DNA from: Corynebacterium lactis RW2-5
Lineage (GTDB): Bacteria > Actinomycetota > Actinomycetes > Mycobacteriales > Mycobacteriaceae
Direction of reading: 5' to 3'
DNA: 64,000 bases
Assembly (NCBI RefSeq): GCF_001274895.1
Contig: NZ_CP006841.1
Span: 744,001 to 808,000, forward strand
Shown here: one piece after another, positions 18,630 through 25,793 of the stretch
Layout: each line of letters begins with the position of its first letter
Numbering within the stretch: position 1 is the first letter of the stretch
Position numbers and translations under genes: made by a program
The notes under the pieces: model-generated
What the model was told of the DNA's origin: nothing
The model's input: the letters and a program-made list of their open reading frames with translations, nothing else
Databases searched by the model: none

Positions 18630-19009
18630 GACCTTTGTCTTTCCTGATTATCTCGCCAGATCCTTGCAATGTCTGTTGTTACGTTGAGTTCTTTTGCGAT
18701 TCTGCGTAGCTGTGGCCCGTATATCTGCTCTACTAACGCGTATTCGACTGTGCTGATAAGCAACTCGGCCGCCATGCGGTCCGCTTGCATTTCCTGCCTA
18801 TCGGTTGCTGGTGCCGGGTGTCCAAGCCACATGTGGGCAAGCTCGTGGGCGAGGGCGCAGCGAGTCTGGGCATCATCCATTCCGTGACGAATACTGATGC
18901 GATTCTCGGGCGGAATCCAGGCACCTTGTGGCCCTCCCCGGTGCCAGGTAACGGCAATCCCGGCTGTTTCGGCTAAGGAGATGAGATCATCAGTCGATGG
19001 GGTCCTCAT
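18614..19009 (-). CDS. ImmA/IrrE-type metallopeptidase
   Basis: The zinc-protease motif HELAH (H55, E56, H59) sits in RCALAHELAHMWLGHP, as in ImmA, which cleaves phage or ICE repressors to allow induction. The N-terminus (STDDLISLAETAGIAVTW) is typical of the family. I place the start at the ATG at 19009, giving 131 residues and an overlap of about 20 bases with the repressor gene; the upstream open frame is composition-biased. Its partner should be the repressor encoded by the preceding gene. Confidence 0.88.
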   Translation of the reverse strand: MRTPSTDDLISLAETAGIAVTWHRGGPQGAWIPPENRISIRHGMDDAQTRCALAHELAHMWLGHPAPATDRQEMQADRMAAELLISTVEYALVEQIYGPQLRRIAKELNVTTDIARIWRDNQERQRSWAGK

Positions 19010-19508
19010 TTCGCTTGATCCGCTCCTCGTTCTCGTCGGTTCCGTTCTTGGCTGCGTGGGGGATGCTGTTGTCCCAGTCTGTGACGGTGCCGTCATGTGT
19101 AGCAGGGCGGGCGGATTGGAAGTTAACAACATTCGAACGGTGTTCGATTATTGCCGCGAGTTTCCGGTCGCCGCCTTCTTCAAGGCTGAGTAGTTGCTTG
19201 ATGATGTCTACTCGGTGTTGGAGTTCGTCGATGAGTTCCTGAGCGTCCACCTGAGATAGGTCGAGGGTTGGGGCGACGGTGGTGAGCGCGGCTTCTTCTT
19301 CGGTGATGAATTCGGCTTCTACGAGCGCTTCGAGGACGTTGACGTCGTAGGCGCGGGCGACCTTGACCACGAAGTCCGGGTCGGCGCGAGCGCCCTTCTT
19401 CCAGCGGGTGAAGTTCGAGGAGCTAATGCCGGATTTCTTGGCGGCTTCAGTGTTGTTGTCGTCGCCCATGATGCGGCTTAGGTATGTCCACCAACGTGTT
19501 TGTGTCAT
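18990..19508 (-). CDS. CI-like prophage repressor with N-terminal helix-turn-helix
   Basis: The 172-residue protein has an Xre-type helix-turn-helix near residues 14-60 (NNTEAAKKSGISSSNFTRWKKG, then DPDFVVKVARAY). The rest is acidic and helical (ALVEAEFITEEEAAL, VDIIKQLLSLEEGG) and lacks a LexA-like Ser/Lys autocleavage domain. That fits control by the neighbouring ImmA-like protease. The start is the ATG at 19508 (MTQTRWW). Three palindromic operators lie directly upstream. Confidence 0.85.
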   Translation of the reverse strand: MTQTRWWTYLSRIMGDDNNTEAAKKSGISSSNFTRWKKGARADPDFVVKVARAYDVNVLEALVEAEFITEEEAALTTVAPTLDLSQVDAQELIDELQHRVDIIKQLLSLEEGGDRKLAAIIEHRSNVVNFQSARPATHDGTVTDWDNSIPHAAKNGTDENEERIKRNEDPID

Positions 19509-19521
19509 ATCACTAGCGTAA

Positions 19522-19614
19522 TTGCAGACCTGCAAAACTGCAAGTCATTACCGCAAAGCAAAACGAAGTTTGCATTACCGCAAACGCTGTGTATAGTGAA
19601 TTGCAGAGCAGCAA
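19522..19614. promoter_or_regulatory. Phage operator region: three TTGC-N6-GCAA palindromes
   Basis: Identical half-sites occur at 19522-19535, 19570-19583 and 19601-19614, each TTGC, six bases, GCAA. A half-matching copy (CATTACCGCAAA, 19546-19557) repeats part of the middle site (19573-19584). The array fills the gap between the divergent repressor and Cro-like genes, as in lambdoid OL/OR regions. Confidence 0.8.
19570..19597 (+). promoter_or_regulatory. Putative rightward early promoter (PR-like)
   Basis: TTGCAT (19570-19575) and TATAGT (19592-19597) are separated by 16 bp. The -35 lies inside the middle operator and the -10 abuts the third operator, so repressor binding would block it. 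Confidence 0.6.
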
Positions 19615-19660
19615 AGGCCGCTTGCAGGAATCGAAACTTCCCAGGTGGGGAGGAGGAAAT

Positions 19661-19930
19661 GTGACTACAATCGACACCACCCGCGTCCGCCAAGGATGGG
19701 TAGACAAGACCCTAGATGAACTCGGAACTGTGACCCGATTCGCAGAAAAACTAGGGGTCCCAACCTCCACAGCATCGCGCTGGATTGAACCCGGCAAGGA
19801 CGCAAACGGTCGGTTCGTAGGCGCCGTACTCAACAACTTCCCGGTCGAATTTGATGACGCCTTCGTCACCGTCCGCGAAGAGGTTCAGGTCGAACGCGTA
19901 CGAATGCGCCGCCGTCGAGTCGCCGCATAA
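19661..19930 (+). CDS. Cro-like small DNA-binding protein
   Basis: The 89-residue protein is the first rightward gene after the operators. It has a predicted helix-turn-helix, VTRFAEKLGVPTSTASRWIEPG (residues about 23-44), followed by a basic C-terminus (VERVRMRRRRVAA). The GTG at 19661 is chosen because GGGAGGAGG lies seven bases upstream. The in-frame ATG at 19589 lies within the promoter. By position it should be the lytic-switch regulator. Confidence 0.75.
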   Translation: MTTIDTTRVRQGWVDKTLDELGTVTRFAEKLGVPTSTASRWIEPGKDANGRFVGAVLNNFPVEFDDAFVTVREEVQVERVRMRRRRVAA

Positions 19931-19997
19931 GAAAAGTCCCTCGCTGGAACGAGGGGCGAAAGAAAAACTCTAAACAAAGTCTTAAGGAGAAACTTAC

Positions 19998-20768
19998 ATG
20001 ACTACTGAACTTGTATCAATCCCGTTCCGCGGGCAGTCCGTGCAGTCGGTCGAGATCGACGGAAAGCCGCACGTAGTGTTCCGCCCGCTCGTTGAGTCAC
20101 TCGGTCTTGATGCCGACTCCCAGATGAAGCGGCTCCGTCGCCACTCATGGGCAACCACGGTCAAGATGACCGGGGTTGGGCTTGACGGCAAGACTCGCGA
20201 AATGACTTGTATTGATCTTCGGACGTTGACGATGTGGCTTGCCACCATCGACGAAAACCGCGTCAGCGAAGAAGCTCGCCCGCTGGTAGTTGCTTACCAG
20301 TCTGAAATCGCCGATGTCATCGAGTCTTACTGGGCTAACGGCGGGGCAATCAACCCGCGCGCCACTGAACACCAAATCAACGCGTTGATTCGTCAGTCGC
20401 AGATGCAGATGGAACTTTGCCAAGCAGCGAAGGGCCTGATTCGCGCGGAGCACCTGGAAGCCAAGGCGCGCATCATTCTGGCTCGCGGTTTGGGTGAAGC
20501 GCCGGAACTCGACCCCGGAACGCGACCGCTGTACACGGCGGACTTCCTGAAGGAAAAGAACCTGTCGCACAAGCGTCTGAAGTCCGTGGCCGGGGTGTTC
20601 GGTAAGCGGATGAAGGCTGCGTACACCCTGGAGCATGGGCGGGAGCCGGAGAAGTATCCGATGAATCTTCCGAATGGTCAGGTGCGCCAGGTCAACGCAT
20701 ACACGGAGGCGGACCGCCCACTCATGGAGCAGGTCTGGGGAAAGTACTACGCAGTGCAGGGGAGGTGA
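19998..20768 (+). CDS. Phage antirepressor (P22 AR / Bro-N type)
   Basis: The N-terminal half (FRGQSVQSVEIDGKPHVVFRP, then VESLGLDADSQMKRLRR and CIDLRTLTMWLATIDENRV) is the P22_AR_N domain found in phage antirepressors. The C-terminal half (from about residue 125) is a basic, helical ANT-like domain with DFLKEKNLSHKRLKSVAGVFGKRMK. It probably binds DNA or the repressor to favour lytic growth. It lies downstream of the Cro-like gene in the early rightward operon. Confidence 0.9.
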   Translation: MTTELVSIPFRGQSVQSVEIDGKPHVVFRPLVESLGLDADSQMKRLRRHSWATTVKMTGVGLDGKTREMTCIDLRTLTMWLATIDENRVSEEARPLVVAYQSEIADVIESYWANGGAINPRATEHQINALIRQSQMQMELCQAAKGLIRAEHLEAKARIILARGLGEAPELDPGTRPLYTADFLKEKNLSHKRLKSVAGVFGKRMKAAYTLEHGREPEKYPMNLPNGQVRQVNAYTEADRPLMEQVWGKYYAVQGR

Positions 20769-20774
20769 GTTGTC

Positions 20775-20930
20775 GTGAAGATTAACTTGGACAATGTTGA
20801 TGTTGAGGTCGTAGGTGACGAATTGATCGTCTGTGACAAGGCTGGTGGTCGGGTGAAGGTGAGTGTGGACGAGGTGCCAATGCTATGGAATGCGCTGCAG
20901 TTGGCACACCGTCACATGAGTCATCACTGA
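20775..20930 (+). CDS. Small phage protein of 51 residues, unknown function
   Basis: A GTG at 20775 preceded by GGAGG nine bases upstream opens a 51-residue frame (MKINLDNVDVEVVGDELIVC, ending HRHMSHH). It begins six bases after the antirepressor stop, so it is likely co-transcribed. The alternating hydrophobic/acidic pattern suggests a small beta-rich protein. Nothing identifies a function. Confidence 0.6.
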   Translation: MKINLDNVDVEVVGDELIVCDKAGGRVKVSVDEVPMLWNALQLAHRHMSHH

Positions 20931-21076
20931 TTGAGAGTTTCGACGATGTCTCGTAGGAACTCGTTCATTATCCGCAGTTCGTGCTCAATGTTTCCAAGGC
21001 GCGCTTCGACATCGTTGAGGATGTAGGTCGGTTGCGTGTTCTCGGAGATTTGTTGCAGCAAATCGGAGTCTTCCAT
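20924..21076 (-). CDS. Small leftward protein of 50 residues, coiled-coil-like
   Basis: On the minus strand, GAGGTGA lies seven bases before an ATG at 21076 that opens a 50-residue frame (MEDSDLLQQISENTQPTYIL, then VEARLGNIEHELRIMNEFLRD). Heptad-like hydrophobic spacing suggests a short coiled coil. Its 3' end overlaps the convergent 51-residue gene by seven bases. It is too short for most gene callers but has a good ribosome site. Confidence 0.5.
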   Translation of the reverse strand: MEDSDLLQQISENTQPTYILNDVEARLGNIEHELRIMNEFLRDIVETLNQ

Positions 21077-21339
21077 TTTTGAGTCACCTCACTTTCTGGG
21101 GAAGTGTCCCCGAAGGTTGATTGTAGTGACGGGCTGCGGTTGTTTGACCTGCAAATATTGTCACTGTGACGTAAATAGCCCTTGAGGTAGCCAGGCCTCC
21201 ATAGTTGTTCAACGCGACACATGGGCGCGGGAAACCGAACATAGTTTCGAGTTTCTGTTTGTTGTTTGAAAAATTCTATAAAGTCGGCCCAGATACAGGC
21301 CGGGCGAGCGTGGTGAGTAGATCGCGAAGACCCCGGCAA

Positions 21340-21483
21340 GCAGTCACCACGACTGCAGGCACCCCGCACATAAGCGGGAGGTAACGCGGGCCGAACCAAC
21401 CAAATACCCAAAAAGGTCTTGTACGGGCATGGCACACACTCAGTCACTTCCAGTGCCACCCAGTTCGACTCTGGGCAAGACCA
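21340..21483 (+). ncRNA. Structured region ending in a tRNA-like element
   Basis: Two hairpins (GCAGTC/GACTGC at 21340-21356; CCCGC/GCGGG at 21363-21378) precede a tRNA-like element at 21415-21483. In it, GGTCTTG (21415-21421) pairs perfectly with CAAGACC (21476-21482), TA occupies positions 8-9, and a perfect T arm CCCAG-TTCGACT-CTGGG (21459-21475) is present. The middle is not a normal D plus anticodon arm: instead a 6-bp stem TGGCAC/GTGCCA encloses 17 bases. No anticodon can be assigned. The remaining 21077-21339 and 21484-21678 hold no credible gene. Confidence 0.4.
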
Positions 21484-21678
21484 CTGGGCGCGTCAATGTC
21501 ACCACCAAGCAGCCCCCTCTTTTCCTTGCTTTCAAGGGGGAATGGGTTGAGGACCGTCAGCCCCGCATGCGTGGATCGAAGCTGAGGCAACCCTTCCCGC
21601 GTGAAGCCTTTCAGCACGCGAGCCCCAGCTGCGCGCCCTACCAGCAAAACCTAGAAGCGAAGAAAAGGAGACAGAATT

Positions 21679-21816
21679 ATGAACACGTCTATCGCAATTC
21701 TGGTGGCATTTTCTGTAATTCACCTAGTTTCTTGGACTCTAGTCCTAGTGGCCAAGATGGTAAATTCTGTGAGCTATACGGGCGGGTCTGTGACTTACAC
21801 CATTTGCCAAGACTGA
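21679..21816 (+). CDS. Small putative membrane peptide of 45 residues
   Basis: AAGGAG eight bases before an ATG at 21679 opens a 45-residue frame. It starts MNTSIAILVAFSVIHLVSW and has one hydrophobic helix over residues 4-26. It overlaps, in antisense, the 3' end of the leftward gene ending at 21689, so both cannot be highly expressed together. Function is unknown. Confidence 0.45.
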   Translation: MNTSIAILVAFSVIHLVSWTLVLVAKMVNSVSYTGGSVTYTICQD

Positions 21817-22339
21817 AATTGCAAAGCTTCGGAAATCGATGGTGGAATACTCGAAACCAAGCGTGCTTAACACGGTTCCACTTCCAATACTCAAATTCCC
21901 CATCTTTAAGAAGTTCAAAGCGAACTGCCTGAGGGATTAGGCCATAACGGTCCTCAGTGACCCAGGTGACGATGAGGAAAGCTTCTTTTTCCTGTTTTGG
22001 CGTCAAGTCAAATTTCGCTACTACGGGTTCGGACGAGGAAGTCAATGGCGTTGGCGCTTCTTTGAGAATGCGAAACGCATTACCTACACGTAACGCGATT
22101 TCAAGATTATGCCGTTCGCCCGGCCCCTCGAGATGAACTTTCACTGAGGAAGGGGAAACGGCTGGCCCATTGCCGATTTGGACAGTGTGAGCGGCCTTAT
22201 GGACTTCAACTCTAATTCCGCCATCACGATTGAACTGTCGATGGGCAAGTGACGTCTGTTTAGCGGCGTACCAAATGGCAAAAGGCGCTGTGGCGCCAGC
22301 CCCAACAGCTGCCAGATTAGCGAGTGTCTGAAGATCCAA
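21689..22339 (-). CDS. Putative membrane-anchored protein in the prophage accessory region
   Basis: The 216-residue frame starts at a TTG at 22339; an in-frame TAA three codons upstream rules out a longer start. The first 30 residues (LANLAAVGAGATAPFAIWYAA) can span the membrane, followed by a soluble, mixed domain (VRVGN-like ALRVGNAF, KEAFLIVTWVTEDRYGLI) and a basic, aromatic tail. It is oriented against the early operon and is AT-richer than neighbouring phage genes, typical of lysogenic 'moron' cargo. I do not recognise the family. Confidence 0.55.
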   Translation of the reverse strand: MDLQTLANLAAVGAGATAPFAIWYAAKQTSLAHRQFNRDGGIRVEVHKAAHTVQIGNGPAVSPSSVKVHLEGPGERHNLEIALRVGNAFRILKEAPTPLTSSSEPVVAKFDLTPKQEKEAFLIVTWVTEDRYGLIPQAVRFELLKDGEFEYWKWNRVKHAWFRVFHHRFPKLCNFSLGKWCKSQTRPYSSQNLPSWPLGLESKKLGELQKMPPELR

Positions 22340-22367
22340 CTCGGCTTAACACCTATTCGTTCTATTC

Positions 22368-22408
22368 GCCCCCGTGACCTGCTGCAACCAGGCACGGGGG
22401 CTTCTTTT
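22368..22408 (+). terminator. Terminator before the early small-gene cluster
   Basis: A perfect 9-bp stem GCCCCCGTG/CACGGGGGC (22368-22376 and 22393-22401) is followed by TTCTTTT. It closes the accessory region and precedes the HTH gene at 22430. Confidence 0.85.
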
Positions 22409-22429
22409 ACTACCTAGAGAGGGGTAGCA

Positions 22430-22636
22430 ATGAAAACTTTATCAGGGGTCACATACTTCAGCCCCAAGGAAGTAGCAGAACACACCAGTTACAGCGAATA
22501 CACCATCCGCCAAGCCTGCCGACGCGGAGAACTCGAAGCCTACCAACGCGGAAAGCGCAGCAACTGGAACATCCCCGAACATGCCATCGACCCATGGCTC
22601 CGCGGCGAAACCTTCTACGGCGGTGACGCAGCATGA
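22430..22636 (+). CDS. Excisionase-like helix-turn-helix protein (HTH_17 / MerR-type)
   Basis: The 68-residue protein reads YFSPKEVAEHTSYSEYTIRQACRRGELEAYQRGK, then a W-containing wing and HAIDPWL, the standard pattern of winged-helix excisionase/HTH_17 proteins. The ribosome site GAGAGGGG lies about eight bases upstream. It could be the excisionase for the integrase or an early regulator. Its last four bases overlap the next gene (ATGA). Confidence 0.8.
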   Translation: MKTLSGVTYFSPKEVAEHTSYSEYTIRQACRRGELEAYQRGKRSNWNIPEHAIDPWLRGETFYGGDAA

Positions 22637-22893
22637 GCAAACACCGCATGACCCGCGCCGAGCGCGACGACCTACTCGCCATGGCCACAGCAGCCGGCGT
22701 ACTCGAAACCCGCCGCCCCCGGCGCAGCAAGCCGCGCCACCGCAAACCAGAGCAGTACCACTACGACCGGCGCATGGCCGCCTTTGTCCTCACCGTCGCA
22801 CTCCTAGCAATCGGCCTCATTGTCATAGGCACCGCCCTGATCAACATCGGCATCGACAACGCCGCAGGCTACGCAGGGATGACCAACCGATGA
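22633..22893 (+). CDS. Small phage membrane protein
   Basis: The 86-residue protein has a basic, His/Arg-rich N-terminal half and one membrane helix (residues about 49-72, AFVLTVALLAIGLIVIGTALI). It begins inside the stop of the HTH gene (ATGA overlap), the spacing used throughout this cluster. Function unknown. Confidence 0.65.
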   Translation: MSKHRMTRAERDDLLAMATAAGVLETRRPRRSKPRHRKPEQYHYDRRMAAFVLTVALLAIGLIVIGTALINIGIDNAAGYAGMTNR

Positions 22894-23111
22894 AAACACC
22901 CGCCGCTATGCCAAAACACAACAGCCTAACCCCGCTACCTGACCTCGGGCGCACCCCTGACCCGTGGGAAGTGGAAGACCAGCGCTTGCAACGGGTCCTC
23001 GACCAGGTGCGTGGTGTCTACGAGCAGGTCGCCGAGTTCGCGGAGCCCGAGGACACGGCCAGCCTGACCATGCTGATTTTTGACCGCTTCGACGAAGGAG
23101 CCCGACCATGA
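22890..23111 (+). CDS. Small acidic phage protein, unknown function
   Basis: The ATG at 22890 overlaps the previous stop (ATGA) and gives a 73-residue acidic, helical protein (PWEVEDQRLQRVLDQVRGVY, then FAEPEDTASLTMLIFDRFDE). The same frame is open further upstream but that part is antisense-like low-complexity shadow. No known domain. Confidence 0.65.
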   Translation: MKTPAAMPKHNSLTPLPDLGRTPDPWEVEDQRLQRVLDQVRGVYEQVAEFAEPEDTASLTMLIFDRFDEGARP

Positions 23112-23311
23112 CACTGCGACCCATCACCGCAGCCGACCGCGCCCAAATCCGCGCCGACTACCGCCAACTCCGACGCCATCTATCCGTCAACGGCACAATC
23201 CACCGCATCACCCAAGCCCGACAAGTACACAACATCGTCGTGCGCAACGTCTGCGGAGACCTCATCGACACCGACCAAGCCCACCTCCGCGTCACAAGGA
23301 CAACCGCGTGA
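23108..23311 (+). CDS. Small basic phage protein, unknown function
   Basis: A 67-residue protein with many Arg and His residues (ITAADRAQIRADYRQLRRHL, RITQARQVHNIVVRNV). It begins in an ATGA overlap with the preceding stop and overlaps the next gene's GTGA. The basic character suggests nucleic-acid contact, but no domain is recognised. Confidence 0.62.
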   Translation: MTLRPITAADRAQIRADYRQLRRHLSVNGTIHRITQARQVHNIVVRNVCGDLIDTDQAHLRVTRTTA

Positions 23312-23541
23312 GCAAAAACTCCTACGTCGAGTATCTCGCACACCAGGCCCTATACGCGGAGTACGCACGCCCAGGGGGCGGCTGCCACCCAGCACTCAAA
23401 CGGCTGCTGTATGAGCGCGGCTGGGCAGACCCCGCAACCGGGCGACTGACCGACGCAGGGCGTCGCCACATGGCCTACCTCATCAACCAGCACATCATCA
23501 GCGGTGCACCAATCCCAGGAGATCCATATGAATCCTGCTGA
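23308..23541 (+). CDS. Small phage protein, unknown function
   Basis: The GTG at 23308 (GTGA overlap) gives 77 residues, rich in Tyr, Ala and His (SYVEYLAHQALYAEYARPGG, then YERGWADPATGRLTDAGRRH). The same frame is open upstream but only as a shadow of the preceding gene. No recognised domain. Confidence 0.62.
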   Translation: MSKNSYVEYLAHQALYAEYARPGGGCHPALKRLLYERGWADPATGRLTDAGRRHMAYLINQHIISGAPIPGDPYESC

Positions 23542-23674
23542 ATTCCCCGATGTCCGCCCGCCGGCTGGAAGGCATTATCCCGAAGACGACGTGTCTGACA
23601 TTGCGGTGTCTATCGGCTGCTCGACTGCGGTGGTCGCATTTATTTTGATTGTCATTTTTATCGCCAGTTTGTAA
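23528..23674 (+). CDS. Small phage membrane protein (48 residues)
   Basis: An AGGAG site and ATG at 23528 open a 48-residue frame with a soluble start (MNPAEFPDVRPPAGRHYPED) and one C-terminal membrane helix (STAVVAFILIVIFIASL). It overlaps the end of the previous gene by 14 bases. Function unknown. Confidence 0.6.
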   Translation: MNPAEFPDVRPPAGRHYPEDDVSDIAVSIGCSTAVVAFILIVIFIASL

Positions 23675-23685
23675 AAGGAGTTGCA

Positions 23686-23898
23686 GTGCAGAGTTACAGG
23701 AACCGTAGTGGTGACGTTGTTATCGATGAGCATTTTCTCGATGAGGACGTGTTTGTCACTGCTACCAGTCAGAAGGTCACGTGCCCGGTGTCCGTCTATT
23801 TCGGCGACAACAGTCACGACTTGACATCAGGAGAAGCTCGTTGGCTTGGAACTGCCTTGATTAAATCCGCGAACCTGGCTGAAAGGGGAGAGGAGTGA
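23686..23898 (+). CDS. Small phage protein, unknown function
   Basis: The GTG at 23686 follows an AAAGGAG ribosome site and gives a 70-residue acidic protein (DVVIDEHFLDEDVFVTA, then SGEARWLGTALIKSANLAE). It lies immediately upstream of the exonuclease gene, with a GTGA overlap. No known domain. Confidence 0.62.
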   Translation: MQSYRNRSGDVVIDEHFLDEDVFVTATSQKVTCPVSVYFGDNSHDLTSGEARWLGTALIKSANLAERGEE

Positions 23899-24830
23899 CA
23901 CGGCTTCAAATCCCCGACCGTCTGCACGTGGTGAAAGACCCGGCGCCACCCGGCACACCGGAGTGGGAAAGACTGGTCACTGCATCGAAGGTCGCCGGTA
24001 TTGTCGGTGAATCCGCCTACGCGACGCCATATAGCGTGTGGAATACGATGCGGGGCATCAGGATTGAGCCTTCCGGTATGGAGGACCGGTTCTTGACTGG
24101 CCACGCGATGGAGTATGCCCTGGCCTACTGGTGGGCGCAGAAGAACCCAGACTGGCGACTTTCAAGGGGAGAGGTGCAGGTCACCAACCCGCATCTACCG
24201 TTCCCTAACGCTGCCACGCTTGACCGCATCGCCACCCGTAAAGGCCACGTCCGTAGCCCAAAGCATTCTCGTTGTGTGCAGTTCAAAACTGTTAGTGGCT
24301 GGGATGAGTATCAGAATCTCACGCCGGAGACGATTCCCGCGGACTGGCTGATTCAGGAAACGTGGGAAATGCTCACTAGCGGTCTGACGCAGATGTCTGC
24401 GCTGATTGTGGTGTGCGGGCCGTTCTACGAGTGGAAGCAGCTGGAAGTGCCGTGGCTACCCGAGTTCGCCGTCGAGCTCGTTGAGTCGACGGAGCACCAC
24501 TTGGAGCTTGAGGAACCGCCGGCTCCGACTGCGCCGAATGATTACAAGATCGCGAAGCTTCGTCACCCGGATATCGACGATGACGCCGCACCGGTGACCA
24601 TCGATGCGGATACTGCTGCCGAGTGGGATGTGCAGAAGGCTGCGGCGAAAGCAGCTGGCGCCACGCAACGAGCAGCCAACAAAGCAGCTGAGGTGGCCGG
24701 GGCGAAGCTACTGGAAGCAATGGGTACAGCCGCGACCGCCATTAACCCGGACGGGTACGTCATCGCTAAGCGAGTCGCTACGAAGAAGGGCGTGCAGCTG
24801 CGTCACGTGCCCCTGCCGGAGGAGAAATAA
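23895..24830 (+). CDS. YqaJ-family recombination exonuclease
   Basis: This is a lambda-exonuclease-fold nuclease that resects double-strand ends for the partner annealing protein RecT. The N-terminal core contains VTASKVAGIVGES, the acidic DRFLTGHAMEYALAYW, PNAATLDRI with the catalytic Asp, and VQFKTVSGWDE, where Q-x-K stands in for the usual ExK. A C-terminal helical extension (about 235-290) carries Ala-rich repeats. At 311 residues it is normal length. It starts with GTG at 23895. Confidence 0.88.
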   Translation: MTRLQIPDRLHVVKDPAPPGTPEWERLVTASKVAGIVGESAYATPYSVWNTMRGIRIEPSGMEDRFLTGHAMEYALAYWWAQKNPDWRLSRGEVQVTNPHLPFPNAATLDRIATRKGHVRSPKHSRCVQFKTVSGWDEYQNLTPETIPADWLIQETWEMLTSGLTQMSALIVVCGPFYEWKQLEVPWLPEFAVELVESTEHHLELEEPPAPTAPNDYKIAKLRHPDIDDDAAPVTIDADTAAEWDVQKAAAKAAGATQRAANKAAEVAGAKLLEAMGTAATAINPDGYVIAKRVATKKGVQLRHVPLPEEK

Positions 24831-24860
24831 ATGACACAGAAACCAACCACCACAACAACT

Positions 24861-24887
24861 ACCCGCGCTGAAAACAGTGCGGGTTTT
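24861..24887 (+). terminator. Attenuator-like hairpin between exonuclease and recT genes
   Basis: A 10-bp stem ACCCGCGCTG/CAGTGCGGGT (one G-U pair, loop AAAA) is followed by TTT at 24885-24887. It falls in the 78-bp interval before the preferred recT start and could reduce recT transcription or regulate it. Confidence 0.6.
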
Positions 24888-24908
24888 CCTATCCCAGAAG
24901 GAGAAACC

Positions 24909-25793
24909 ATGAACCTACCAGCGACAACAGGCAGCCAGGGTACTCAAATGCCGGCGCAGACGCTCATGCAAAAGGGTGTCGAGAAACTCCGCCAGCACGC
25001 TGGGCTCAAGCAAATGGCCTACGACTACGCCGAGTTCATCACCAAGACCGGAGCGTGCCCAGCGATCTATAAGAACAAGCCGATGGATGCCGCGGCAGCG
25101 ATTATCCGCGGCACAGCCCTTGGTTTCGACCCAGACGGAGCACTCGAAGCGTTCTTCGTTATCCAAGGCAAGACTGGCATGTACGCCCGAGCGATGATTG
25201 CCGTCGCAGAAAACGTTGGCTGCCGAGTGTGGGAAGAAGAGGCCACGGACGATTCGGTCACATGGTGCGGTATCCGCCCAGGCGATGACAAGGTCGAGCG
25301 TGTCACGTGGACGATGGAACTCGCTGAACGCGCAGGGTACACGCGGAATGCGAAGTACAAGACGAATCCTCGGGAGATGCTGCGCGCGAAGTGCCAGGCC
25401 GAGCTTGCCCGTATCGTCGCCCCAGGCGCATTGATGGGGCTGGTGTCGGAAGCGGAACCGGATGCGCATAAGCCGGTGCGTGCTGAGGCAACGCGGGTTG
25501 ATGCCCAGCAGGGTGGCGCGTTGGGGGCGTTGGAGGCGGCACGACAGCGGGTCCACGCACGCCGCCAACCAGAGTCGGAACCGGCGCAGGACGCGGACGT
25601 GATCACTGATGATGACCCGCAGCTGTTAGCCGCTGTTGTCGACGAGTATCTGAGCGAGATTCCGAAGGCCCAGTCGCAGGATGAGGTCACCAAGATCATG
25701 AATGCCGCCAAGGAAGACGGCCTGCCACAGGAGCAGTTCGACACGGTTCGCCAGGCAGCTAAGGCACGTTGGGGGGAACTCAACAATGCGTAA
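24909..25793 (+). CDS. recT: RecT-family single-strand annealing recombinase
   Basis: RecT binds the ssDNA produced by the adjacent exonuclease and promotes annealing, supporting phage recombination and replication. Typical blocks are visible: VEKLRQHAGL, ACPAIYKNKPMDAAAAIIRGTALGFDP, KTGMYARAMIAVAE and REMLRAKCQAELARIVAPG. The ATG at 24909 follows AAGGAGAAACC. A second ATG at 24831 with GGAGG would add 26 Thr-rich residues but would cross the hairpin at 24861. The C-terminal tail is acidic. Confidence 0.9.
   Translation: MNLPATTGSQGTQMPAQTLMQKGVEKLRQHAGLKQMAYDYAEFITKTGACPAIYKNKPMDAAAAIIRGTALGFDPDGALEAFFVIQGKTGMYARAMIAVAENVGCRVWEEEATDDSVTWCGIRPGDDKVERVTWTMELAERAGYTRNAKYKTNPREMLRAKCQAELARIVAPGALMGLVSEAEPDAHKPVRAEATRVDAQQGGALGALEAARQRVHARRQPESEPAQDADVITDDDPQLLAAVVDEYLSEIPKAQSQDEVTKIMNAAKEDGLPQEQFDTVRQAAKARWGELNNA

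Noticed and set aside
21429-21932. A 167-codon rightward frame
   Set aside because: It begins inside the tRNA-like element, has no ribosome site, and its second half is antisense to the leftward gene ending at 21689.
22581-22889. Upstream extension of the 22890 gene
   Set aside because: The translated part is Arg/His/Pro-rich shadow of the gene at 22633; the ATGA overlap gives a better start.
24831-24908. Longer recT reading frame
   Set aside because: The added residues are Thr-rich, cross a T-tailed hairpin and lie outside the RecT family; the ATG at 24909 has its own ribosome site. Kept only as a finding.
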